The position numbers and the translations under genes are program-made. A model generated the notes under the pieces. That model had not been told where the DNA came from. It ran no database searches and saw only the letters and a list, made by a program, of their open reading frames with translations. A stretch of 64,000 bases of DNA from Angiostrongylus vasorum (Eukaryota; Nematoda; Chromadorea; Rhabditida; Metastrongylidae): contig JADANN010000434.1 in NCBI GenBank assembly GCA_018806985.1, positions 1,798,001 to 1,862,000 on the forward strand, in the 5' to 3' direction. Below are positions 55,179 to 64,000 of this stretch, piece by piece (within the stretch, counting starts at the first letter, position 1; every line of letters begins with the position of its first letter).

Positions 55179-55217
55179 GAAACGAATGACAAATCCGCTC
55201 GGGTCCTCACGACTGGT
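55179..55217. repeat. 39-bp exact direct repeat, unit 2
   Basis: Identical to 54568-54606, 611 bp downstream, next to an AAGTATCGAAGTAAGTAAGT tail. Confidence 0.9.
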
Positions 55218-55229
55218 GAAGATGAGCTG

Positions 55230-56129
55230 GCCAAGTATCGAAGTAAGTAAGTGGTTTTCTCGTATGTTTTTCCACAAAAGTTCTTTGTCAGTGCTATCCA
55301 GGTATACATAGTTGGGAAGCTGATTTTATGGTCTTTTGCATTGTGACATTAAATTATAATTATTATCATGCTTTTGAAAAAATTTTTAAAAGGTAAAATT
55401 CTTGATATCAAAAACAGCAACTTCGACAAATCTGCTTCTATTTCTTCTGAACTCGTCAAATCTCAAACCTCGATTCAAACTCAGATTTCGTAGCTCTGGC
55501 TCGAAACACCAATGAGGTATAGTGCGAAGAAAATGTCATCGAATGCACAGTACAAGATTGGTATAAAAGATTTCACTGTAGAAAATTCGACCTAAGAGAT
55601 GAGGGAGCTGGCGGATGTCTTTCTTCCACTGACGGCGATGAATTGAAGGCACTGGTGTACAGAGATTCAAGAATAGCGAGAAAAACTCGGTGTGAGAACC
55701 TTAACTCTCCTGGAAAATTTAAGAAAATCAGGGAGTCGAAGTGACTTGACAAATGAATGCCACACTGATCAAATGGCAATCTGAGAGATCGTCGCTGAGG
55801 TATTGTACGCGCTTCTTCTGCGCAACCGAAAGGACACGTTTCTCTGCAGTATGGTCATTTCCGATGATAGACAGTTACGCTGTAATAACCAGCACAATTG
55901 GATCAGTAAATAAATAATTAAGTAAAATATAAAGTAAAAAATATGATGGTGCACAACCTCCCCTCTCATCCTTCACATGTGAAAAAAAGCACTCATCAAA
56001 GACATCTACCGAGCGTCTAAAAACGTGTGCATTGGAGAAGAAGAAAGAAGGGAATCACTAAACTTGGAGAGAAAAATAGTCGCTTCCAATGGTTATGAAG
56101 CAGAACCTACTCGAGTCAGACAAGAAGGT
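55230..56129. other. Intergenic stretch between RTE and PLE remnants
   Basis: No recognisable coding or repeat structure. Confidence 0.45.
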
Positions 56130-56945
56130 AGAATTGTTCTTCAAAAATAACGTTTCGAACCTAAGTAAGATAACTTTTCAGCTACCCTTCAAATCAAACG
56201 AAATAGGCAACGACATTAAGAGGTGCCCAAGAAAAAGTGGTCGTGAAAAATTATATGGCGGTTATTGACCTCCCACCTAATACCCTATGCCGTCAACTAG
56301 TTCGCACTCGGAAAGTTGTATGATCTGTCCTAACTGGAGAGACGGGGATTGCACAAGTTCAGGTACAACTTACTTGATCTTATGTAAATCATGCGGTGAG
56401 GAACACATTGAGGAAGCGGATAGACCGCTTTATGTCCACATAGAAGAAAACCTAAATGGGAAAGGCAAAAATTCGTCGAAGCACTCTACGTACATACAAG
56501 GCACAAACGCGCAATGGCCAGGATTTTGAAGTGACTGTGCGGATCCCTAGCGAGATTCGAAAACATCAACGCGCAAAACTATTGAGGCGTTTTGGAAAAA
56601 CATTCGAAAATCCAAAGATGAACGGAAAGACGAATGCCTCACTATCACACGTGACCAGGCGCCTTATTTCAAAATAATTTTTTAACCTGGTTGGGTCTCA
56701 CTCGGCATCCCACATGAACAACACGCAGGCAGTCCTACTCCCAACAGCACGGTGAGTAATCTTTTTTGATCAGCATGGCGTTTATTTATATGCTTTACCT
56801 TTATTAATACTCTAGGTATTTCACCGAATATAAGGCTACTGTTACATAAAACACGTCCAGGCTCTGAAGAAGGCGAAATCGCCGAAACGTCAGCCATCGA
56901 CCAACGACACCAACAACAACAACAAGGACAACGAAAGCTTATATC
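56130..56945 (+). mobile_element. Penelope-like element fragment with GIY-YIG and 3' hammerhead
   Basis: CMICPNWRDGDC then TTYLILCKSCGEEHIEEADR is the endonuclease N-terminus (GET changed to EEA, so probably inactive), continuing in other frames to 56680. Hammerhead at 56859-56895 and CAA-rich end follow. Confidence 0.85.
56859..56895 (+). ncRNA. Hammerhead ribozyme motif, best preserved copy
   Basis: GGCT then CTGAAGA, stem II GGCGAAATCGCC, GAAA, CGTC and AGCC. All core positions and a four-base stem I (GGCU with AGCC) are intact. Confidence 0.78.
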
Positions 56946-57489
56946 AACCTTGCATCACCTCAACAAGATCGGTTTATAAGAGCATAAGAAATAAATCGGC
57001 TCAGTCGTTGGATCGCGATGAAGCTGCATACCACTTCGTAAAGCTGAAATTCTCCACGAGAAGGTCATGCTAATCGCTTCGCGGTTAATAGCTAGTTCAA
57101 ACCAGCACAGCCCTGTGAATCCAGTCGAAATACGGCGAAGAAGTACGTCGACGAAATGAGCGATTTCTTACGAAATTCATTTCCGAACAACCTGCAAACA
57201 TTAGTAATTTTAAAATTACTGGAAGATATCAAGAGATATCCTAACGACGTTTTTGGAACTAATAATCGCTTTTAAAGGTATGGCACTCCACAAAGGTATG
57301 GTGCTTCTTTGCGACAAATATCTACTTCTGACTTATACGCTGCCATGGACAGCTAGATCATTCACTGGAGAAGTTGACAAAAACTACGAGTACCAGGATT
57401 AACTAATTTCTCCAAGAAACCTAGTTTTGAAAGCAGCTAACTTCTATTCGATTCACAACACTCGACTATCTCGTGAATAGAACCACAAT

Positions 57490-57905
57490 GATGCTGAGAT
57501 ATTTGCAAAACTTCTGGACCGCACGTGTCTGCGGTGGGGAACGAACGCGCCATTACCCTTTCCGGAAGCTAACGCGTTTCACCACCACACCATGCGGGTC
57601 CTTCGTTTCGCAGGTCTCTTAACTAGTTCTATCTATCAGCGCCATCACCAATTATCCGTCAATGGGATTGATAATTTTTTCGGCTACGTATTACGTCTGA
57701 TACAACCACAATGATGCCATGGAAAAAGGATGATTGCTGATGGCGCTGATCGACAGAACTAGCTGAGAGACAAGCGAAACGAAGCACCCGCATGGTGTGG
57801 TGGTGAAGCTCCCGGAAAGGGTAATAGCGCGTTCGTTCCCTCATCAGAGACACCTGCGGTCCGAGTTTTGCAGATATCTCAGGCAGTAAATAAAAAAGTT
57901 AACAT
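57490..57905. mobile_element. Element D, complete foldback with ~165-bp inverted arms
   Basis: Left arm 57492-57660 and right arm 57725-57885 are inverted copies (about 85-90% alike by eye) around a 65-bp spacer. Each arm carries a tRNA-like head (GCATGGTGTGGTGGTGAA as box A region, GCGCGTTCGTTCCC as box B). Confidence 0.8.
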
Positions 57906-58383
57906 TATCTCGTGAATATTCGGGAGCAAATCTCCCAACACCATGTTCATGAACTTAAGGCTGAACCAATTCATTGTCAAATTGTTTTTTTCTATTAGAT
58001 AAAGCTTCTACTCCAACAGATCGATGTTCATCGAAAGCAGCCATGCTCTATTGGGATTAAACGTTCCATTATTTTGCGTAGTAATAGTAGTCTCGAATTT
58101 TTTTACGTATTACATACAGCGACTACTCCATCTTAAAGGTGAAGATAGGTGGAATTCCTGAAGGACACAAATTATCGAATTCAGCGAAAAACATTTGAGC
58201 CATTACTAACATCGCGTCCTGTATTTATTCAAGTCAAAAGGAGAAATCGTTTGAAACGTCTAAAATCTCGACTTTCTGTAAACCTCGACATAATAATCGA
58301 TACATCTATGTTTATGTGTTTACGAACTGTCTTTGTTTAGCTGAGGCGAGGTTGGCATAGATGTTCTTATTGTTGTTGTTCTA

Positions 58384-58423
58384 TGGCTGACGTTTCGGTG
58401 ACTTTCCCTTCCTCTGAAACTGG
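58384..58423 (-). ncRNA. Decayed hammerhead motif
   Basis: CAGAGGA replaces CTGANGA; GAAACGTC is kept. Followed on this strand by AACAACAACAATAAG, the CAA-rich PLE end. Confidence 0.55.
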
Positions 58424-59689
58424 ACGTACGATGTGTAACAGTGGCCCCACAGTTCGGTGAAATCCATAGCATTAATGAATATTCATCATATGAGTAAACG
58501 CCAGTTTTCCAAGAAATACAAACCACGCTGTGGGACCACGTGTGTGTTGTTCACTAGGAATCATGGGTGAGACCCATCCACAGGGATGTGCTTCAAAAAT
58601 ATTGTTTCCAAAGATTCTTTTTTTAATTGCAGAAAGCCAAATCATAATAGTGCGGTGGATTTTTGGACACTCAAATGATGTATCGCCATTGAGTAATCGC
58701 TCACATTCAGACTTTCAACTGCCTTTAGTTGGCCATAACTCTAAGCAATGAGAGTTAATGACACTATCCAGAAATAGAAAAGCGAGAACAGGGTACAAGA
58801 CCACACTTTTTGAATGAAACGTCTATGATTTCTAATGAATGTTGCGGTTCATCGACAATCTCACTACCACATGTTTTGTACCAGGTGTATTCCAGCAAGT
58901 GCTATACCCTAAAATATCAAAATTAAAAAAAATGGAAGCGAACAGTAGGATCGCTTTAGTTCAGAAATGTGGTAGCGACGCTACCTATCTATGAGTACTT
59001 CCACACTCATGTGGTGGTAACGTCATCAAAGATGGCTATTAAAAAAGTCCCATTAGTTAGAAAATTTCAGCACTTTCCAAGCACTATATCTCATGCCCTT
59101 CTACGCAGCATAAAGGAATTTGCAGAAGCTCTACATTAGGTTACCTTTTCTGTTATCTAAAGAAATAGAATGACACCCAGACCGAAACAACAACTGCGGT
59201 GAACCAAACAGCAAGCAGATAGCCCTATTGGTGACAGCTCTCCAAGTGCTTTAGCTCTTAAGGAAATGTCAACAATTTTTGAAGAATCCGCTCTAACGCT
59301 GATTTGTTGAAAATAAATGCTGTTTTGTCGAACTTTTAAAGAAGCATTGTTTTGGAAAGACAGAGTGCACTGCATATTTTGAGGTTTTGACGATGTTAAA
59401 GTTTTAAGGTTTCTAAAAGGAAAGATTCTAAAGGGAGTTATAGAGTAACGACGAAAATGGTAGCGAGGCGCTTCAAAGTGGTAGCAAGCGATTAGTTTTC
59501 AACGGTAATCTGCTGTTCTACCTAGCAGAAATCATATCATCCGTTAGAATTATGGAAATTTTGAAACGTATCTCAACAAAAAAAAGCATTGCATAATTTT
59601 TTTAAGAAGTAGTTCCATCCTTCTATGTAAATTTTCAAAATGTCCAAACATGGCTGTTTTCTTCAATAATCAAGGTAACACGAGGCTGC
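58424..59689. other. Intergenic stretch
   Basis: A minus-strand hydrophobic frame near 59165-59235 (GYLLAVWFTAVVVSVWVSFY) is the only notable item and could not be joined to exons in phase. Confidence 0.4.
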
Positions 59690-59990
59690 TGAAAAGATTT
59701 ATTCGGCTAGCCTTTCGACGTCTTCGTCTTCTTCAGAGCCCATGATCCGAGTCAGTGTCCACAGTAGTTCGTCCTTGCATCGTGGGTCATCGCAGTCGTA
59801 TCGAGCCTAATCTTCTTGAATCGAACAACGCTCGAATGTATTAACTTCAACTGACGATGCTCTTCTACACAGGACGGTTGTTGACTAATTGTCGATTGAT
59901 TATGATTTCTTTTCGACAATCCATACCGTTGCAGTCGGTATGAGAATCGGTGGTAAATGGCGAGATAATACTTCACCAAACCGACTTTGA
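59690..59990 (-). mobile_element. Penelope-like terminal region, second subfamily
   Basis: AAAAGATTTATTCGGCTAGC then a decayed hammerhead (cleavage triplet changed to GCT) and sequence related to 50600-50930. Confidence 0.5.
59705..59740 (-). ncRNA. Decayed hammerhead motif, second subfamily
   Basis: CTGAAGA, stem GACG...CGTC and GAAA kept, but the cleavage triplet is GCT rather than GUU. Confidence 0.5.
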
Positions 59991-60044
59991 TTTAACCTTG
60001 GCGTGAATAATCAATATGCTTGCTTAGGTAACCCACTCTAAACC

Positions 60045-60490
60045 AGGTACTCCACTAAGCGCTTCTGGGACGCGTAGATGTAACCGAAATGATTTTGAAG
60101 TGAAAGTCACGGACCTTGAACAGTAATCTAAAACATCATCGCATAAAACTGTTGAGGCGTTCTGAATAAGTTCCAAGGATGGAAAGTTGGACTACAACAA
60201 AGAACACGTTCTTATCATGCATAATCTCGCACAATATTTTGGAGTGATATTTTAACGCGACAGGACAACAGTACGCACTTATTCAAACTCTGTGTGATTG
60301 CTTTTTTCTAACAAACATCACTCATTGGAAACCGTAAGTGTCTGGAAGAGCCGTCTTCAATGAGATTGAAATTTAGGCGTTGGATTTTCCTGTTGGGGTC
60401 ATGGAAGTGTTTGGTTGACAAGATTGGACATCAAGTTGTCTTTTCCAGGCTTTGAAGGAGGCGAGATATAAAGAAACGTCAGTTATCGTT
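60045..60490 (+). mobile_element. Penelope-like element fragment, extreme 3' end
   Basis: NDFEVKVTDLEQ then HVLIMHNLAQYF is the C-terminus seen in the copy at 15511-15948, followed by a decayed hammerhead at 60448-60484. Confidence 0.75.
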
Positions 60491-60512
60491 AATGAATAAA
60501 TACTTACTTGAA

Positions 60513-60832
60513 GTTGATACTTGAACGGCCTGTGCTCACTGGCTGTGCGTGCCCCAGCATAATCTCCATTTTTCGGAGATTAGCTCCACGACAGGCAGTC
60601 GCAGCCCTCGTCGATCAGAGGGAGATTTGCCACCATGCGACTTTGATACCAGGATGGTGGCAGATCCTGGTATTGGTTTACTCTTAGCTAGGCTTCCTGG
60701 TGGGAAGTCCGCACTTCTTCTCAGCTTGGAAGATCCTGCCGTGTGGACGAACCCCCCTGCTGTACATCGCAGTCGGCCACGCAGTAAAACCTCCCAGCCA
60801 AGATGAGGCGGTAAAACGTTGAGAGGTGTAGA
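60513..60832 (-). mobile_element. SINE-C copy 9, internal deletion
   Basis: Lacks about 60 bp after the GGAGATTAGCT stretch but keeps head and tail regions. Inserted immediately after a PLE 3' end (60045-60490). Confidence 0.82.
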
Positions 60833-62440
60833 ATAAGTAGTGTAGTGATAACCTCATGTCGGTTTATCTAGAAAACAGGAACATATCAATCAATCCCGAT
60901 GGTAATAAATTGTCGGTTTTGGGAATTAGTGCACTTTATTTTTTCAAATCCATGATATATCCAAGTTTCCAGTATTCAAAGAAAAATTCTCTTAAAATGG
61001 GTGAAGCAACGCTAGTGGGAAACGTATTTGCGTTTCTCAGTGTTTTGAAGCACCGCATGGTAATAAGCTTGATAGCAAGGAAGAAATAAGTTGGAACGAA
61101 AAGCAAATCACACCTAGCTTTCAAATATAAGGTCTTTCAAAGTTTGTTCAAAATACTAACGAAAAACTATTGAGGAACAACTCGAGAAGAGAAAAGTATT
61201 AATGTGCTGTCACCAAGGATGAAAAGTCTTGTTCATATTCGATCAATACAGTATTCTGAACACAATATTATATCAATTTATTTCAATATCTGTTCTTAAG
61301 AGCTTCGAAAATTTGGTTGCAAGTTGCTTCTAAGAGACTGATTTCCACGAGTGCTTTAGTAACTTCTTCTGCCACCGTCGGTTATGAATGAGGCATCATG
61401 GCGTGAGTGGTTTCCATGAAATAGCGCAAAAAAAAACATTTTAAGACGCACGAAAAAAAAAGATAGAGCTTAAGGTGAGAGATTAATCCATCACGCCATC
61501 ATCCTTAGAACAAAAAACCGTTTTAGAGAGCGCTTAATAGTGAGAAAAAAATTGTTCCCGAGAAAGCTACGGACTAAAATGGCGATTTGTTTACGAGAAG
61601 GAAAAAGGTCTGCGCTTAGATTGTAAGTGAAATTTGATGAATTATTCCCAGCTAATCAATGGCTCCTTATCGTCATCAAAAAATCAGTTCATGAGTGCTC
61701 GTCACAAACGAAGCGGACTAGGCGTGGAAACGCTTGTGGTTGGTACTATGTCAGCGACTCTTCGCAAGTTACCCAAGAAGAAGACTACTTTTCAGAAAAA
61801 TCGGTACTTTATGTAAAATATGGTACATATAATTAAACCACTGTAGAATCGTCGGCCGATCTGCATGGGATTGGTGAAAATTCGATGCCGCTCTAAATCG
61901 AGTGTTGTTTAAGACCAGAGCGGTCACCTAATCCAGAAATTTAGGTTTGAAAGTCCTTTGTTGAAAATGCTGAAGACAATGCCTAAACTTCTGTTCACTT
62001 TCTATTCTTTTGTTATTGGAGGGTGCGACATGAACTACAAGAAGAGAAATGCTGCGACATGAGCAAACATTGAGGGTCTTCAGGTGCGCGGTTCCCGCTG
62101 ACGGGTGATTTCTGATCACACCGATAGAGCAAAACCATGGCTGTAAAAAAGCAAGGCAAGAGAATGGGTTAATGTAGTGTATAGCATGTGAACACTGTGT
62201 AAGGGTAATTGCGAGTTCGAAACCAACTTTAGGACCTGAGCTACTATCATATCTCAGCATTCCTGTTGTACGCAACATTGCCGTAGGAACCACCGAGCTT
62301 TCGAAGTATACCGAATTACAACAACCGTGAATCTCCTCCTCCCACAGATGGTGATATGATCACTTAAAGTGATGATGGGTACGACACTTATAGTGATGTT
62401 AAATGATAAGCCGCGAAGGCAAAGCGTAGCGTTTGATCGT
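60833..62440. other. Intergenic stretch or intron of the right-edge gene
   Basis: Short frames and a weak tRNA-like box B (GCGAGTTCGAAACC near 62210). Nothing firm. Confidence 0.4.
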
Positions 62441-62719
62441 AAAAAGGATAAAGCTCTCGGTGTTGATCAATCCCTGAGAGATGCGGCATGCATTCGACTT
62501 CATTAAGCGTCGTTTGCAGGTGATTGAATGCATATCTGGCCTTTACAATGACTCGTGGTGGCCTATCGATGTATCGAGCAAGTGCTGTTATCCTTCCAAA
62601 CAAGTCTGGTACCAATTTGCCGACCCCGGAGGGATGAAGGCTTGGTGAGCCATGGGGGCGGCGATTGATTCCACGTGTGTCTTGCAGGGCTTCTCCGACC
62701 ACTGCGCCACACGAGCCCA
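62441..62719 (-). mobile_element. SINE-A copy 15
   Basis: Full-length with AAAAAGGATAAAGC tail and intact head (CCACTGCGCCACACGAGCCC). Confidence 0.88.
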
Positions 62720-62988
62720 TTACTCAAGTGAGCAAACTTATTTCTTTGCCTAGCGTACGCAATTTATTGATAAACGAGCTTAGAATAACTGACTTGATAC
62801 ACAACTTCTACATAGAAATGACTGCTACGATGTAGAAAAGTTATGCTTCCCATTACTCCGTGAATTGTGGCAAGTAGTAAACAGTTTTGTGAACTTCAAA
62901 TGTACACATGTAATTCCACCGAAGCCCAATCCTCTTGTGAAACTTTCTTCTCGAAATTGTGTAATATCATTAGTAGTATTTCCAAAGC

Positions 62989-63372
62989 CTTCCAACGGTT
63001 TACCGCCTCATCGTGGCTGGGAGGTGTTCCTGGGTGTCGGGGTGCGATGTACAGAGGGAGATTCATCCCCCGCTAGGGTCACCCAAGCTGAGGAGTCCGG
63101 CGTTTCCATCAGGAAGCCTAGCTAAGAGTAAACAAATACCAAGATGCACCACCGTCCTGGTATCAAAGTCGCATAGTGGCAAATCTCCCTCTGACCAAGA
63201 AGTGCTGCGACTTCCCGTGGTAGTGACGATCTGGGGCAGACTTTGGCTAGGCTGACCTCGGGATTCCAGGGAACCACAACGGCTTAACCAGAAAATCTCC
63301 GAAAAATGGAGATTGTGCTGGAGCCCGCGCAATCAGTGAGGGACGAACCATTCAAGTATCAAGTAAGTAAGT
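62989..63372 (+). mobile_element. SINE-C copy 10
   Basis: Full-length; its tail reads TTCAAGTATCAAGTAAGTAAGT (split 63350-63360 and 63361-63372), close to the tail after the RTE remnant near 55230. Confidence 0.86.
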
Positions 63373-63482
63373 ATTTTCAAAGAACGAAAAAAAAACAAGA
63401 AACCACAGCACATGCCCTAATGCATGGAGAAGTACGATTAAATAAAAACTTCCTTAAAGAAACGATCAGAAATGAGCAGCAC

Positions 63483-63705
63483 CTGTAATGATAGTAGCAA
63501 CTCCAAGTGCTTTACTGGCAAGTCCAACTCCAGATAACACCTAAATTGTAGAGACCTTATTGTTTCACTCATTGTGAACTTATATGAAAAGTTCCAAATC
63601 AAATTACCTGCGACCTCTGCAAGTCTGCGGCCCAGGGTTGTCGAGAATACTTCCAAGCACTTCGAAGACCGGCGAGAAGACTAGCAAGTGAGGCAAAGCC
63701 AAGGA
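63483..63705 (-). CDS. Two exons of a small membrane protein, continues beyond the window
   Basis: Exon 63608-63705 (acceptor TTCTTTAAG, donor CAG|GTAATT) reads LGFASLASLLAGLRSAWKYS then RQPWAADLQRSQ. Exon 63483-63540 (acceptor CAATTTAG, donor G|GTGCTG) reads VLSGVGLASKALGVATIIT. They join in phase 0. A glycine/alanine-rich helix followed by a basic loop and a second G-rich helix resembles TMEM242-type proteins (mitochondrial inner-membrane assembly), but this is a weak, memory-based resemblance. The start lies past 64000 and I could not place the 3' exon. Confidence 0.45.
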
Positions 63706-64000
63706 CTTAAAGAATGTATCTATGATTACGTATGAAGTAAAAGTTCAACTGTAACACAAACAAAAACTACGAGAAAAACAATGCCTGCGAAACAGGCGCC
63801 CAAAATATGCATAAATATGTACAGAAGTCCATTAACTTTTTAAAAAATTTTTTGTTTAGTAGGGTGCACATTTCTCCTACTTTTCCACAATAAAAATGTT
63901 GTTGGTCTTCTGAACCTACACGTCGTTCTTGGCAATCCTTTCAACGAGGCCCAGGTCTCGAAAAAGTGAATCAAACAGCTACGCAGAATTCCACCCAACA

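Noticed and set aside
59157..59375. Hydrophobic minus-strand frame as 3' exon of the right-edge gene
   Set aside because: The available acceptor does not match the phase left by exon 63483-63540.

Overview
This is an intron-rich, AT-rich eukaryotic window. Four things point to a nematode, most likely a hookworm-like (clade V) species: short T-rich 3' splice sites ending in AG just upstream of start codons (typical of spliced-leader trans-splicing), class C receptor and Maf proteins split into many small exons, RTE and Penelope-like retroelements, and abundant tRNA-derived SINEs. The assignment is inference; no search was run.

Layout. The left end (0-9.7 kb, mainly + strand) holds a 57-residue single-pass membrane protein ORF (4605-4778) and a two-exon COX19 gene (5910-6699). 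Both have a candidate trans-splice acceptor directly before the ATG. From 9975 to 10917 on the - strand lies a Maf-type bZIP transcription factor. Immediately upstream of it, on the same strand, a metabotropic glutamate receptor gene covers 11145-43086. I rebuilt it as 20 coding exons: leader, bilobed glutamate-binding domain, cysteine-rich domain, seven transmembrane helices and a cytoplasmic tail. Exon phases fit at every junction except one. The sequence resembles group I (mGluR1/5-like) receptors, and the residues known to contact glutamate are all conserved. Its introns reach 8.9 kb and are swollen by repeats.

From 43 to 63.4 kb I see mostly repeats, with a few tentative exons at 43.7-45.7 kb. 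At the right edge (63483-63705, - strand) two in-phase exons belong to a small membrane protein that continues outside the window.

Mobile DNA dominates. There are three tRNA-promoter-bearing SINE families, called here A (~280 bp), B (~370 bp) and C (~380 bp), plus a foldback element D that also carries a tRNA-like head. Three RTE-type LINE remnants are present (26.5-27.55, 28.4-29.35 and 53.8-55.1 kb). Several Penelope-like elements (PLEs) occur, the best at 15.28-17.24 kb with reverse transcriptase and GIY-YIG endonuclease remains. Ten copies of a hammerhead-ribozyme-like motif mark PLE ends; four keep the full catalytic core.

The host genes relate loosely. COX19 and perhaps its small neighbour belong to cytochrome c oxidase biogenesis, the receptor to glutamate signalling, and the bZIP to transcription. 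The close tandem packing of receptor and Maf raises the possibility of an operon or of read-through splicing.
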